Part shown: positions 20,816 to 32,138 of the stretch, one piece after another
How the letters are laid out: each line of letters opens with the position of its first letter
Numbering within the stretch: position 1 is the first letter of the stretch
Notes under the pieces: generated by a model
Told to the model about the DNA's origin: nothing
Seen by the model: the letters and a program-made list of their open reading frames with translations, nothing else
The model's database searches: none
Made by a program: the position numbers and the translations under genes
Source: Phyto melanocephala
Taxonomy: Eukaryota > Arthropoda > Insecta > Diptera > Rhinophoridae
Length of the DNA: 64,000 nt
Direction of reading: 5' to 3'
Assembly: GCA_941918925.1 (NCBI GenBank)
Contig: OW799234.1
Coordinates: forward strand, 122,411,395 to 122,475,394

Positions 20816-23800
20816 ATGTCGAGAATTATTGTTAAACAGTTGCCAAAAAATGTAAGTAGTATGTTTGTAGTAATGGTTTTTGCAATTTAAATAAAAATCT
20901 TTGTATTTATTTTAGATAACTGAGGAAAAGCTGCGGAGTATTTTTAGTGCTAAAGGTACTATTACGGATGTTCAGCTAAAATACACTACAGACGGTAAAT
21001 TCCGTCAGTTTTGTTTCATTGGCTATCAAACTGAAGATGAGGCACAGAATGCGATTACATTTTTTAATAATACTTGTATACAAACCAACCGCATACGCGT
21101 TGAAATTTGTGCAAATCTGGGCAGTGAGGAGAAACCTCAATCGTGGAGTAAACATGCAAAAGACAATAAAAAAGAAGTAAAATTGTCAAAAAAAGACGAG
21201 TCAACTTTGTTGGATGGCAAACAGAAAGAGAAGACTCAATCGAAGTTGGATGAAATTATAGGTAAACACAAAGATGATCCTCAGTTTCAGGAGTTTATGA
21301 AAGCTCATGAGACAAAACGTTCGTTATGGGCCAATGATGCAGCTGAGGTGGAAGTTAATGACAATGAAGCCAACTATGATAAAGAACATAATAATGAAAA
21401 TTTTGAGACTAATTGTGAAGAGGATAAAGAAGAAAATGAAGATGAAGTTACAAAGTTGGCGGAAAAACTTATAAGTGATTTGGAATATATGAAATCTTTG
21501 ATGGTTTCTTCTGACATCAAATCAACTAAAAATAAACAATCTAGTATTGACTTATTTACCATTAAAATACACGATGTTCCCTATAAAACCAAAAGGCAAG
21601 ATATTATTAAGTTTTTTAAACCCTTAAAACCGTTCTCAGTGCGTTTGCCCTCAAAGGTGCATGGATTTTGTTATGTGGGCTTCAAGACAGATAAAGAAAT
21701 GTCAAAGGCTATGTTGAAAAATAAAAGTTTCATTAAAGGAAAACAGGTGTTTTTTTCTGATTTTACGGAAAAAAATAAAATCACCAAGCTCAATCAAGCA
21801 GAAAAAGAAGATTCTAAACCCAAGGCTATACCAGATAAAAGTTCGAAATGGAAAACCCAAGAAGCGAACCTTAACAATGAAGAAGATATATCGGAATCTG
21901 GTAAAATATTTTTTCGTAATTTAGCTTATACTGTAAGTGAAGATGATTTACAAAAATTGTTTGAAACATTTGGTCCAGTAGTTGAGTTAAATCTTCCAGT
22001 AGATGCAGTGACACGCCAAATCAAAGGTTTTGGAACTGTTACATTTTTAATGCCTGAGCACGCGGTTCAGGCTTTTAATAAACTGGATGGTAGTACGTTT
22101 CATGGTCGTTTGTTGCATTTGATACCCGGTAAGAGCAGCAAGTCGGAAGAAGAGCAGAATTTGAATGATGATACTTTAACTTTTAAGCAAAAAAAAAACT
22201 TAAAATTGAAAAAAAGCTCCCAAAACTCAGTGAGTTGGAATACTCTGTTTTTAGGTCCGAATGCGGTTGCTGAAATTTTAGCTAAAAAGTTTAACACCTC
22301 TAAGCAGCGTATTTTGGATACTGATGATGGAGGTTCCAGTGCTGCTGTACGTATTGCTTTAGGAGAGACACAAATTGTTGTTGAAATGAAAAAATTTTTA
22401 GAGGAAAACGGCGTTCGTGTTAATGTCTTTGACACACAGAATGTAAAACGTTCAAAAACGATAATTTTAGCCAAAAATTTACCACCCGATACCAGCGTAC
22501 AAGATTTATCAAGCATATTCGGTAAATTTGGTCCAATAGGTAGAATTGTTTTTCCACCCAGTGGAGTTACAGCCATAATTGAATTTTGTGATCCTTCAGA
22601 AGCAAAACAAGCCTTTAAAAAGTTAGTTTATAGCAAATTTAAAAATCTACCATTGTATTTGGAATGGGGACCAGAAGATACTTTTGCCACTTGCCCCTCA
22701 GAAGAGCCGTTAGTAGTTGCTAAAATTAAAACTGCAGAGACGAATGATTTAGTAGAAAATGTTAAGGAAAGTGATTTAAAAGATCGTAAAGAATGTAAGG
22801 AAGACCAAGAAGATGAACATAAAAGTGATAGTGAACCTGAACCTAATACTACGCTTTTTTTGCGAAACCTGAACCTTGAAACAGAACAAGAAACTGTATA
22901 CAAGCACTTTAAATCAGTTGGCGCCATACACACCGTTGAAATTGCCAAACGCAAAGATGCTAAAAATCCAAAAAGTTTTACATCTCTCGGTTATGGTTTC
23001 ATACAGTTTAAAAAGTCTGCCACAACAGAATACGCTTTAAAAAATATGAAATTCACTAATATCGATGGAAATCAAGTGGAACTTAAACGTAGTGATCGTG
23101 TGCTCAAGTAAGATGGCTTTATTTGTTTTTTATTCAATATTTTTTCTTTAAAAAAATCGACATTCCATCTCGGTTTTTTAATTTATCTCTTTTTATACAT
23201 ATTTTTTTTTAATATTTTTTTTTTATTCAACCTTAATGTAAATGGCTTTATTGTGTCAATTTCTTTTCAAAAATGGTATAAATATTATCCTTTTTTTATA
23301 CACATTGCCATACATTTTACGATCAAAAAAAAAAAAAAAAGAACACATACAATAGGTCTGATAATAGGTTCGTTCGAGTACTTTTACTGCACTTTGTAGT
23401 AAATGAGTAATTATTTAGTAAATTGAAAATTTTACTCTCAAAAAGAGAATTTGTCCAAAAAAGTACTCGAACAGACATTTGTAAAAATTCGTAAGATTGA
23501 AGCAACAGCTGATGGCAAATAAATAAAGTTTAATGGGAACTATGTACATACATACATATGTGCAAATATGTATTTAAGTATGTATACCTGCGCCAGATTC
23601 AGGCAGTTCCATTCTTTCATCTGTAGACATTGTTAACTAACTTTATTTCACAAACAATTTAAATTTAATAATATTTTGCACTTTTGTTTGGATTTTCCTT
23701 TTTTTTAAATTTTTTTCACAAATTGTATACTTTTTGTTTGCTTACTTTTGTTTGTTTACCTTTTGAATCATATGTTTTTTGGTTTTGCTAAATCTTACTG

Positions 23801-26800
23801 CAAGAAATTTCTGTTGTAAAAATTTGCAAATACTAAGTCAAGAACTGCCACTTTTTGCTCTCATTTACTACAAATTTGTGTAAACGAACGCAATTTCGTA
23901 AAATGCAGTAAAAATTTGTACAAATTCGTACAAATTTGTAAGTTCTCGAACGAACCTAATGTTTTAACTGTTTTTCTTTAATCCAAAAATTAAGACATGT
24001 TTCACTTGAAAATCTATCTCTTACCTCGTACTTTTTTCGAAATTTGATCTTCAAATATCGAATGTTAAAATCTTATCAACAAGCAACGCTGTCGAAATTT
24101 TCGCTGTTTATCGAATTTTCTATCTAACAGAATATTGATTTCGATGAACTTTTTATTAAATTCGCAATAGTAAAAATTTTCGTCGAATGTGCGTCATAAT
24201 ACCAAATGAAAATTCGTTCGATTAGCTCATTTGATTACAGTTGAATCGAGTTTTTATACAAAAAATGTTTTTACGCAATCTTTGATTTTCAAATATTTTG
24301 TTTACTAAAACATGAATATTCCATTTAAAATTCCTTTTGCACCCAGAAATCCATGTTAAATTATTAAATCGTTTGTTTTTACCAGAAATCTAATTTTCAA
24401 ATTCTTTTTTTTTACCAAAACATCAATGTTTATCCCTATAAAATAATTCACTTAAAAAAACTTCTGGTTCACGCTTGTTGCGAGTGCCATCTTAATCGAA
24501 TTATTAACCGAATTTGTTGTCTTTGTATGAGCGTAACTAGACCATTCTGTTGAATGCAATGATTCCCCAGAATAGTTTTTGCAATAGATGGCAATAGTTT
24601 TGAAATAACCTATTAACATTAAATATACATACATATAAAATTAACTCAGTTTAAGATTTGAAAAAAAAAACAGTACCATGCAAAATTTACAACAAACACA
24701 GCATAAGCTAAATGGGACCTTTGGCGTTTATGATGTAATAAAGAAGTTATGTTATTTTCTATAATTATAATTAGTGCACTTACAAGGTGTGATATCATGT
24801 CATATCGTATTGTCACAAAATATAAAAATGTTTTTAAAATATTTAATCAAGGCAATGAAATTTTTGTTTATATTTTTCTAATATGAAGTTTGACATTTGA
24901 GAGAAAAGAGAAAAAATTTTTTATCTATGAATTTTGACAGCGGTAATTAAAAATAATTGAAGAAAAAGTTAATCAGCTAACGAATCAAGACTACCTGATG
25001 AACATATATGCCTTGTATTTAATTATTCATTGCAAAGTTTTAAAGCCGTTTTAAATATCTATAAGTATGACATGATAACACACCATGTGAATTAATTGAA
25101 AAAACGACCAACTCTACAACTACTGTTTTAAATTTAATTGTTTATTTTATATTAATTTTTTTCTGCATAAAAAATGTATGACTTTTACAGCTCCGCCATT
25201 AATAAACAAGTTCAACGTAAAAAGATCGCGTTCACCAAACAAACGGGCACAAAGATTCTGGTGCGTAATATACCCTTCGAAGCCAAAGTTAAGGAAGTTC
25301 GAGACATTTTTACGTAAGTTAATACAAATTTATAAATACATTTGATTAATTGATTTGATTGTTAACTGTCGTATTGTCATAATTTTTAAAAGTTTTAGAA
25401 TGGTGTACAATTTTAACATTAATCCATATAATACTTTTCATTAATTTTGAAATTTAAGGAATATACAGTGCTAAACAAAACAATAGAAACTTTTCTTAAA
25501 ATTTACTTCTTTACTGTTGGAGGTCTCAAATCTAAATTATTTCTTGAAAAAAACTAACAAGTGTTTCAGTATTTAATTTTGTATATTGTTTTTGATATAT
25601 TTACTAAAACTAAATATCATAAAATATCATATATCGAAAATTATGAAGCGAAAGTAAAAGTATTCAATATTTGGGTATTGACAAAACAATAGAAACTAAA
25701 AATTTACTTCAATAAAAATAGTTGACCAGTCATCAAATGTTAATATTTTGTTGGATATCCTTTATTTTTGATAACTGCATCACATCGACGATGCATTGAC
25801 CCAATCAATTTGTCAACTGTGTCTTTTGAAACTTTTTGCCATTCACTTAAAACTGTATTAGATAAATCCTCTTTTTGTGTGTAATTTTTTTATTTATTTA
25901 TTTATTAAATTCAAAGTAATTACGTAGTCTTATTTGGCGATCTACAATTTCCCATAAATTTTCTATGGGATTGAGATCTGGGGATTGGGCGGGCCACTTC
26001 AAAACACGCACCTCATTGGATTGTAACCAGTCAGCTACAACTCTAGAGGTATGTTTTGGATCATTATCCTGCTGAAATCGCCAAATTAGTGGCATGTTCT
26101 CTTCTGCATATGGATACATTATGTCGTTTAAAATGGCTTTATAGCCTACACCAGTTAATGTGTCCATTCCTTGCCCAGAAAAACACCCCCAAACCATAAT
26201 ATTGCCACCTCCAAACTTGACTGTTTTACATGTATATTTTGGGTCAACTCTCTTTTCCTTTGGCCGCCTCACAAAAGACCTTGCATCATTTCCCCTTAAA
26301 TTATATTTAGACACGTCTGAGAAGAGAACAGTGTTCCATTTCTGTCTAGACCAATTAATATGCTCTTTAGCAAATTTTAAACGAGCTGCGCGGTTTTTCT
26401 CAGATATCAGAGGTTTTTTCACAGGGCGAAAGCATCCGAGACCAGCCTCGCGAGCTCGACGGCTAACTGTTCGTGTGCTAAAATTTAATCCGAGAACATT
26501 TTTAACTTCTGTCGGTGTCATTTTTGGATCTTTTTTAAACTCTCTTGCTATTAGTTTATCCTGTCTTGCAGTAGTCTTGCGTGGTCTTCCTCCTGAATGC
26601 AGAGTTTTAACAATACACATTTCACAAAATTTCTTAATTATCTTCGAAACTGCTGATTTATTCATTGAATATTTATCACAAATAGTTTTTTGTTTTAATC
26701 CGGAATTAAAATCATTTATTATTTTTACTTTAAGGTCTTCACTAATCGTAACTTTGGCCATTTTCACTAATTACGTACTATAAATTTTTGTGTTTAAATT

Positions 26801-27564
26801 ATTTAATAAAGAAGAAGTAAAATTATAATTTTAAAGATAACGGTTAATTTTTTTTTTATTTTTTCTTTGTTTTCTCATCAATGCGCTCTGTTTTAGTCAT
26901 CTTTCGTGCAAAAGTGTAAAAGTTTCCATTGTTTTGTCTATACCCAAATATTGAATACTTTTACTTTCGCTTCATAATTTTCGATATATGATATTTTATG
27001 ATATTTAATTTTAGTAAATCTATCAAAAACAATATACAAAATCAAATACTGAAACACTTGTTAGTTTTTTTTTAAAGAAATAATTTAGATTTGAGACCTT
27101 CAACAGTAAAGAAGTAAATTTTAAGAAAAGTTTCCATTATTTTGTCAAGCACTGTATGTATGTGATTATGACAATAAGACAGCACTTCTTGTGAATTCAC
27201 CAAATAATATTGTCACTAACATAATAATTTCAGGGCCTTTGGCGAATTACGGTCGGTTCGTTTGCCCAAAAAGATGACACAAGGCGAAAATGTCCATCGT
27301 GGTTTTGGTTTTGTGGACTTCGTTACAAAAAGCGATGCTAAAAAGGCATTCGAAGCTCTAAGTCAAAGTACTCATTTATATGGTAGACGTATTGTTCTCG
27401 AATGGGCGTCTACAGCGGACGAAGATATCCATGAATTAAGAAAAAGAGCAGCTGATCAATTTAATAGTGTTCATCAAAGTAGTGATTTAAAACGTAGCAA
27501 GCGTGCAATTTTCGATGCCGAGAGTAATTTCAAGAGTCTAGGAAGCAATGATGAAGAATATTGA
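20816..27564 (+). CDS. Mrd1: Mrd1/RBM19, multiple RNA-binding-domain pre-rRNA processing protein
   Basis: Nucleolar RNA-binding protein needed for early 18S pre-rRNA cleavage and small-subunit assembly (family knowledge). Coding exons are 20816-20851, 20916-23107, 25191-25313 and 27234-27564; all introns are GT-AG and phases agree (0, 2, 2). The product is about 893 aa, close to fly and human orthologues. Six RRMs are visible: about residues 2-80 (IIVKQLP...FCFIGYQ), 225-300 (degenerate RNP1, HGFCYVGF), 341-418 (IFFRNL...GFGTVTF), 525-600 (IILAKNLP), 657-740 (LFLRNL...GYGFIQF) and 764-840 (ILVRNIP...HRGFGFVDF). An acidic lysine-rich linker follows RRM1. The apparent stop at 23109 is only read-through of the exon-2 donor. 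The last intron carries a 1.7-kb Tc1. AATAAA lies at 27677. Confidence 0.95.
23367..23956. mobile_element. MITE with TA-flanked GGTTCGTTCGAG termini in an Mrd1 intron
   Basis: The left end is TA-GGTTCGTTCGAGTACTTTTA and the right end is AGTTCTCGAACGAACC-TA. The subterminal regions also pair (TACTGCACTTTGTAGTAAATGAG with CTCATTTACTACAAA). About 590 bp, non-coding. The TA flanks suggest a mariner/Tc1-type MITE. Confidence 0.7.
25466..27154 (-). mobile_element. Tc1-family transposon, 1,689 bp, with ~230-bp inverted repeats
   Basis: It begins TA-CAGTGCTAAACAAAACAATA and ends AATTTTGTCAAGCACTG-TA in inverted relation. Long arms of about 230 bp (25466-25697 and 26920-27154) match with few mismatches. 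TA duplicates on both sides (25464-25465, 27155-27156). It lies in the last intron of Mrd1, antisense to it, and carries a transposase gene with one late frameshift. Confidence 0.93.
25744..26767 (-). pseudogene. Tc1 DD34E transposase, frameshifted near the C terminus
   Basis: The open frame 25898-26767 gives 289 aa. It starts MKMAKVTISEDLKVKIINDF, with helix-turn-helix motifs in the first ~110 residues and GGRPRKTT between them. Catalytic residues are visible: FSDVSKYNL (Asp 1, with Glu changed to Val after it), FQQDNDPKHTS (Asp 2) and SPDLNPIENLW (Glu), spaced DD34E. The frame then hits a stop inside an (ATAA)n run. The true C-terminal tail (SEWQKVSKDTVDKLIGSMHR, CDAVIKNKGYPTKY) continues in another frame to 25744. 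Slippage in the tetranucleotide run appears to have broken an otherwise nearly intact gene of about 335 aa. Confidence 0.9.
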
Positions 27565-27718
27565 AATGAACAGTTACATTAAATTTTTGGAAATTAAAAG
27601 TATGTATAATGTACTAATACTGTACTTCAATTGAAGTAGATATGTATAAATTAATTAAGCATTAAAGCTTTATGTAAATAAATCTATGTTTTGTATTAAC
27701 ATAATAATTTACGTTTTT

Positions 27719-27955
27719 ACTAGCAGACCCGGCGAACTTCGCCTCGCCCCAATTATTTTTTTTTTCATTTGAAAATCTATTAATAAATAATTGCACATAA
27801 AATTTCCTTTTTTTGATTTTTCAAATTTTCTGACTTTTCGGAAGGGATTTTCCAAAACTTTCTTCCTTAAAAACCATTTCCTCGAAAATACGAACAACTG
27901 ACAAACAATTTTACAGAAATTGGCCCAGCCGTTCTCATTTTATAAATTACTATAC
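27719..27955 (+). mobile_element. Retrotransposon-tail-like repeat (CTAGCAGACCCGGCGAACTTCG)
   Basis: TACTAGCAGACCCGGCGAAC opens the repeat. AAATTGGCCCAGCCGTTCTC near 27915 is the usual downstream motif of such non-LTR tails. Related openings occur at 48416 and 58627. Non-coding. Confidence 0.5.
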
Positions 27956-28105
27956 ATTTTTTACACGATTTTTATGTATATTGATATTCTCCTAGTCGCT
28001 CGTTTTTAAATTTTAAGAACAGACACCTAAGCATTTGTATTTTTGTGCATATATCTGAATTTCAAACTGATTTGTCAGTTTTTCTCGGCAATAATTTTCG
28101 AGACT

Positions 28106-28448
28106 ACGGGTTGTATTCTGGGGCCGAATTGTGGCATTCGATCGCGATCGAAATTTTACTCGAACGATCTAGTTCGCTGTGCTTTAGGTATAGAGATTCT
28201 AATATCTAGCCGTTTTTTTAATTTTAGACAAATTAAAAAAAGTTAACGTGTGCATGATCAATTTTTATTTCCGTAAAAACAAACATATTAACAATTGCGA
28301 AATCGGCGCAGCTGTTCTTAAGTGAAGCGATTACCAACTTACATTAGATTTTTATTTAAATAGATTTAAAAATGTGCCACAGTTTTTTCAATATAAAATC
28401 GATTTGTTTTCGAGATCGATAGATCGATTTTCATCAAATACAGCCCGT
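28106..28448. mobile_element. Possible MITE with ACGGG(T/C)TGTATT inverted ends
   Basis: ACGGGTTGTATTC at the left pairs with AATACAGCCCGT at the right. The inner sequence is rich in CGATCG-type palindromes (TTCGATCGCGATCGAA). No target duplication was recognised. Confidence 0.45.
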
Positions 28449-28621
28449 TAATTAAATTAAGAAATAAAACACCTTAAAGGCGGAGATAACATATTACCTA
28501 GTAATGAAGCTTATTATCAAATTAAAATACTACCAATAAATTAAAATTCAATAAATTCATTTACTTTAAACTTTAAGTAGTCCATTTTCCAATTTTTCAA
28601 CAAATCTAAAATAAATGAATA

Positions 28622-28995
28622 ACCAGCAAAGGGTTCAACTGGTGACGAAGTGATTAAATTTAGGTGAAAACACTAATGATTTTAACATTAGCGTGTCATT
28701 GGAGATCATGTGTTTACATTAATACATTAATGAACTGCACTCTATTCTAAGAACATATTTAGAACTCACGCATATTTGATGAGAAGCATCGGATGTTTCA
28801 TGAGTTGAATTTTTTTGTTTACATGAATTGTTTAAGATATTTAGCACGATGTTACATTCATTTTTAAACACATCAATTATGACACATTATTTCACATTTA
28901 GAAAGTCATTTAGAATGACTGCTTTTACACAATTGATTTAGAAGTCTTGAAAATGTAATTCGCTTTGCACTACTTCTAATTTTTTTTGCTGGGTA
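28622..28995. mobile_element. Uninterrupted copy of the CCAGCAAA..TTTGCTGG element
   Basis: It runs colinear with 4795-5956 minus the DINE-like insertion there: AACACTAATGATTTTAACAT, GCGTGTCATTGGAGATCATG and GTAATTCGCTTTGCACTACT are shared. It ends TTTTTTTGCTGGGTAG. The copy defines the empty site of the DINE-like insertion at 5190. Confidence 0.65.
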
Positions 28996-29310
28996 GTATT
29001 GTATTGTTTGTTTTGAAATTTTTTAACCGTTGAATTCGCCAAGTAAAAAAATTCTCTTCATTATGTTGTTTCCGTTCGTGATAAAGTTTATACAGTAGAA
29101 ATGCAAATTTATTTAAGTCGTCCAAATTGCTAGAGGTTGTGAACCGCAATAGGGGCATTGATATTTTGAATTGGTAACTCCATACAAGTTGGGTTGTTGT
29201 ATTTGCCAAATCTGTCTTCATATAAGTATATGGCTTTATGACTTGCTTTTTTAAATACATGGACTCAACTTTTTATGTAGGCGTATTCGAAAGGTTAATT
29301 TTCATAATCA

Positions 29311-29445
29311 GCCTTTTTGTCAGTGGCGTTGTCGTATTTTTTGGTACCGTGTAATATTTACGACAATGTAAAATGAATGATACCTTGTCGTATTTCTGTC
29401 GTTTTCGACACAAAAACGACACGATAACGCCACTGACAATAAGGC
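29311..29445. repeat. Short palindromic element (GCCTTTTTGTCAGTGGCG)
   Basis: GCCTTTTTGTCAGTGGCGTT on the left pairs with AACGCCACTGACAATAAGGC on the right; the inner arms include GTCGTATTT and CGACAC. Total 135 bp. A shorter relative is at 36976-37035. Confidence 0.6.
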
Positions 29446-30411
29446 GGAATATGTACATATCGTACATATTATTTTGGATATACATATATTTATGATTTTA
29501 TTATGTTATGATTTTGAATATTTATATATTTACTGCCTTATTCATAATAATGCTAGTTGAAAAAACAGACAAGCCGGGCACCTGGCGTTTTAACATAATT
29601 CGGGTACGCTGAATGCAGTGGTGCCCGCGGTTTTTTAAGATTGGCTCTTATTTTCGAGATATACCGTTATTCCAAAAATGGAGGAGGTTGCACAACATAT
29701 GTTCGCGTAACTCAAAAACGCTTTAGCTTATTGAAAAAACTTAAAAACCCGAAATTCCGCAATACAATTTCCTTTAAGAAAAGTAAAACTTCTTTTTAAT
29801 ATCCGCAGTCGTTTCAGAAACATAATTAAAAAATTTTATCAAAGTTTCGAAATTTTTGTTTTTTGAAAATTTATAAAAAATTAAAAAATGCAGCTAGGCT
29901 TCTAATTTTCTGCAGACATATAAAAAACGAAGCTGATAACAAAACAAGCCATAAACCTTTAAAATCTGTTAGCAACTTTTGATTTTATTCACAAAAGTCG
30001 ACAAATTTTAGTTAATTTAAGAATTTCATAAAACGCAACCCACCTAAGGGATGGTGATAAAGAGAAAGTATAATTTGAGAAAATGTTAAGAACAAAAAAC
30101 ATTGGAGGTCGGTCATACATTTTATCCCTCTAGGATTGAATCCTAGGCCGTAGAAACAAATGATGGGAATGAAAAATAAAGTTGCGCTGGTCATTTGACC
30201 CGTCTATGGGTATCTCAGGCGCTACAGGTACAAAATTTAAGGCTAGAGTTCTACGCGTATATGAAACAAAGTTCCGAACAAAATAAGCTATAAGTGATTA
30301 AAGTCTGTCTACAACTTTTGATTTTTTCAGAAAAGATGTAATTTTTTATAATAACCGAATTAAAAAATTTGTGTTGTTAAGTAGCTAAAGTTGAAGTTTT
30401 TATTAAGAAAT

Positions 30412-31425
30412 TTATTCTTCTTCCTCCTGCAGATTCCAACAAATGTCCCCTAATAGCGAATCAAGTTGTTTGCCGCTATACCAGTGTTCGAGCCTGGCTG
30501 TTACTTGGTGAAATCTCTTGTTATGTTCATCAGATTCGGCTGGTGATTGTTCATTAAATTTTTCGGCATGGAAATGCAAAAAATGTATTTTCAATGGCAT
30601 TCTAACGTTTAAGTTTTTAAATGCGGTTAGCATATTTTTGATTAAAATTCGCCAGTTTTCAGACCGATGATTTCCTAATACATTTTCTATTACTGATTTC
30701 ACACAATTCCAGGCCAATAGCTCGATGTCATTCAATGCAACCTCAAATTGATGGTCCTTCATAAGACGAATGTCCGGTCCATTAAGAGTTCCTGTAAAAT
30801 AAAAACATTATGATATGAAATATAAATCTAATTTAATAAAGTAGTTAGAGTTCATACCTTCTTTTACTTTCATGCCGCTTAATCGTGGAAAAATTCGGTG
30901 CAATTCGGTAAAAGCAACATAATCTGGGCTCAATGCTTTTATAAAATTGTTTTACAATACCCAGTTTGATGTGGAGTAGAGGAAGTAAAAACTTTTCCAT
31001 CTGCACAATTGGTAATTCAATAACATTGTTTCTATGCAATCTGCTTTCCTCACGTAAAGCCCAATCCCGTGTATTGTACTGGTCGCCATCGAAAAGCGTA
31101 TTCCATAAGCACATGAACCACATATTTTTAGTATAGCCCAATTGCATGCCTCTTAAAAGAGCTACCACTTTTAAATCTGCGCATATTTTTCACTTGTGGT
31201 ACTTATATTTAATTAACTGCATTATTTTTTTCATTGATGCGTATGTCTCTTTAGTATTTGTGCTTAGTGCTATCGGAATAGGACTTTTTAAATTAGTGAC
31301 ATGTAGCAAAACTGCTTTTAAGCTACTTTTGGAAGAATCAATAAATAAGCGCCAATCTCCAGGAAGCTACTTTTGGAAGAATCAATAAATAAGCGCCAAT
31401 CTCCAGGATTATATTCATTTTGCAT
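30412..31425 (-). pseudogene. Transposase/nuclease-like protein of element 1 (LFIDSSK ... SDEH..RFHQ family)
   Basis: Reading from ATG 31423-31425: GDWRLFIDSSKSS, a 44-bp tandem duplication that shifts frame (31320-31407), LKAVLLH, a TGA in place of an expected Trp codon at 31190-31192 (KYHK*KICADLK), VALLRGMQLGYTKNMWFMCL, LLPLLHIKLGIVKQFYK, and a frameshift near 30950. FPRLSGMKVKE follows, then an intron 30792-30857 (GTATGA..TTTACAG), then GTLNGPDIRLMKDHQFE, MPLKIHFLHFHAEKF, SDEHNKRFHQVTARLEHWY and GDICWNL. The motif order matches a high-copy 'uncharacterized' protein family of cnidarians and arthropods (memory). Conserved Asp, Asp and Glu/His residues suggest a nuclease fold; that is inference. 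Confidence 0.7.
31320..31407. repeat. 44-bp perfect tandem duplication
   Basis: AAGCTACTTTTGGAAGAATC..CTCCAGG occurs twice in direct tandem (31320-31363 and 31364-31407) with no differences. Because 44 is not a multiple of three it breaks the reading frame of the element-1 gene. Identity of the units implies a recent event. Confidence 0.95.
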
Positions 31426-31787
31426 TGTTAAAACCAAGCAATAAAAAAAAAACAATACGCGATAGAATTATTCTCAATAGATTTAAAAAAAAAGTCGTAA
31501 ATCGTCTATGGCGATTGATAGCCCCGTATATATTAGCTCGTTTTAACTCTTTTGTCAGGAGAATGCTCTGTCTTTGAGATAATTTTAGACGCCGCGGCGC
31601 GCCGTACCATTATATCCAGACGATATTGCATGATTTCATTGTGACTGCATGGAACCGTGATACATGACGGTTGATACATTGAAGTAGCTGGTCCACCCGC
31701 TTCAACAGAATTAATTATTGAGGGAATATGTTCTGTTGGTATATGGCTATCCGGAACAGGAATTTTATCAGAATGTGGCAGCGGACA

Positions 31788-32138
31788 TCAAGCATATGCT
31801 GTTTTAGTATAAGATATATAAGTAATTTTTCTTCTGTTCATACCCGCTGTATAATTTATGCACGCATAACACTCATCTTCAACATGAACTATGGGATCTC
31901 TCCAAATCATTGGAACACCAAATGGCATGGCGTCTTCATTTTCCCCCCACTTATTTAAATGGTAAGTGCAGTGTGTATACACTATTGATGGTGTCCAACT
32001 CTTACCATATATAACACTTAAAGAAAAATATGATTCATACTAGGTACTTGTTTCAGTAGTGATTTCACGGCGACTTGGCATATTTTTATATTTCCCACAC
32101 ACATAACAAAAGTAATTAAACTTTTTACACGCCTCCAT
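31788..32138 (-). pseudogene. Small cysteine-rich accessory protein of element 1 (one nonsense codon)
   Basis: The 117-codon frame starts at ATG 32136-32138 (MEACKKFNYFCYVCGKYKN) and has one in-frame TAG at 32040-32042. It continues to TPSIVYTHCTYHLNKWGENE, MPFGVPMIWRDPIVHVEDE, CYACINYTAGMNRRK and TAA-region stop. Paired CxxC motifs (CYVCG and CYACI) plus an internal Cys/His pair suggest a zinc-binding fold. The protein is homologous to 60430-61020: shared CYVCG, the aromatic-W-hydrophobic segment and CYACIN...GxNR. It lies upstream of the larger gene of the element, same strand. Confidence 0.75.

Noticed and set aside
22100..22576. 158-codon minus-strand frame
   Set aside because: Antisense shadow of the Mrd1 large exon.
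21183..23111. Mrd1 as a single 642-codon gene starting at 21183 and ending at TAA 23109
   Set aside because: RRM1 lies upstream in the same frame, the 'stop' is inside a GTAAGA donor, and RRM6 lies in two downstream exons.
26160..26783. 207-codon plus-strand frame
   Set aside because: Antisense shadow of the Tc1 transposase.
31728..31958. Plus-strand frame over the element-1 accessory gene
   Set aside because: Antisense shadow of the CxxC protein frame, which matches the homologue at 60430.
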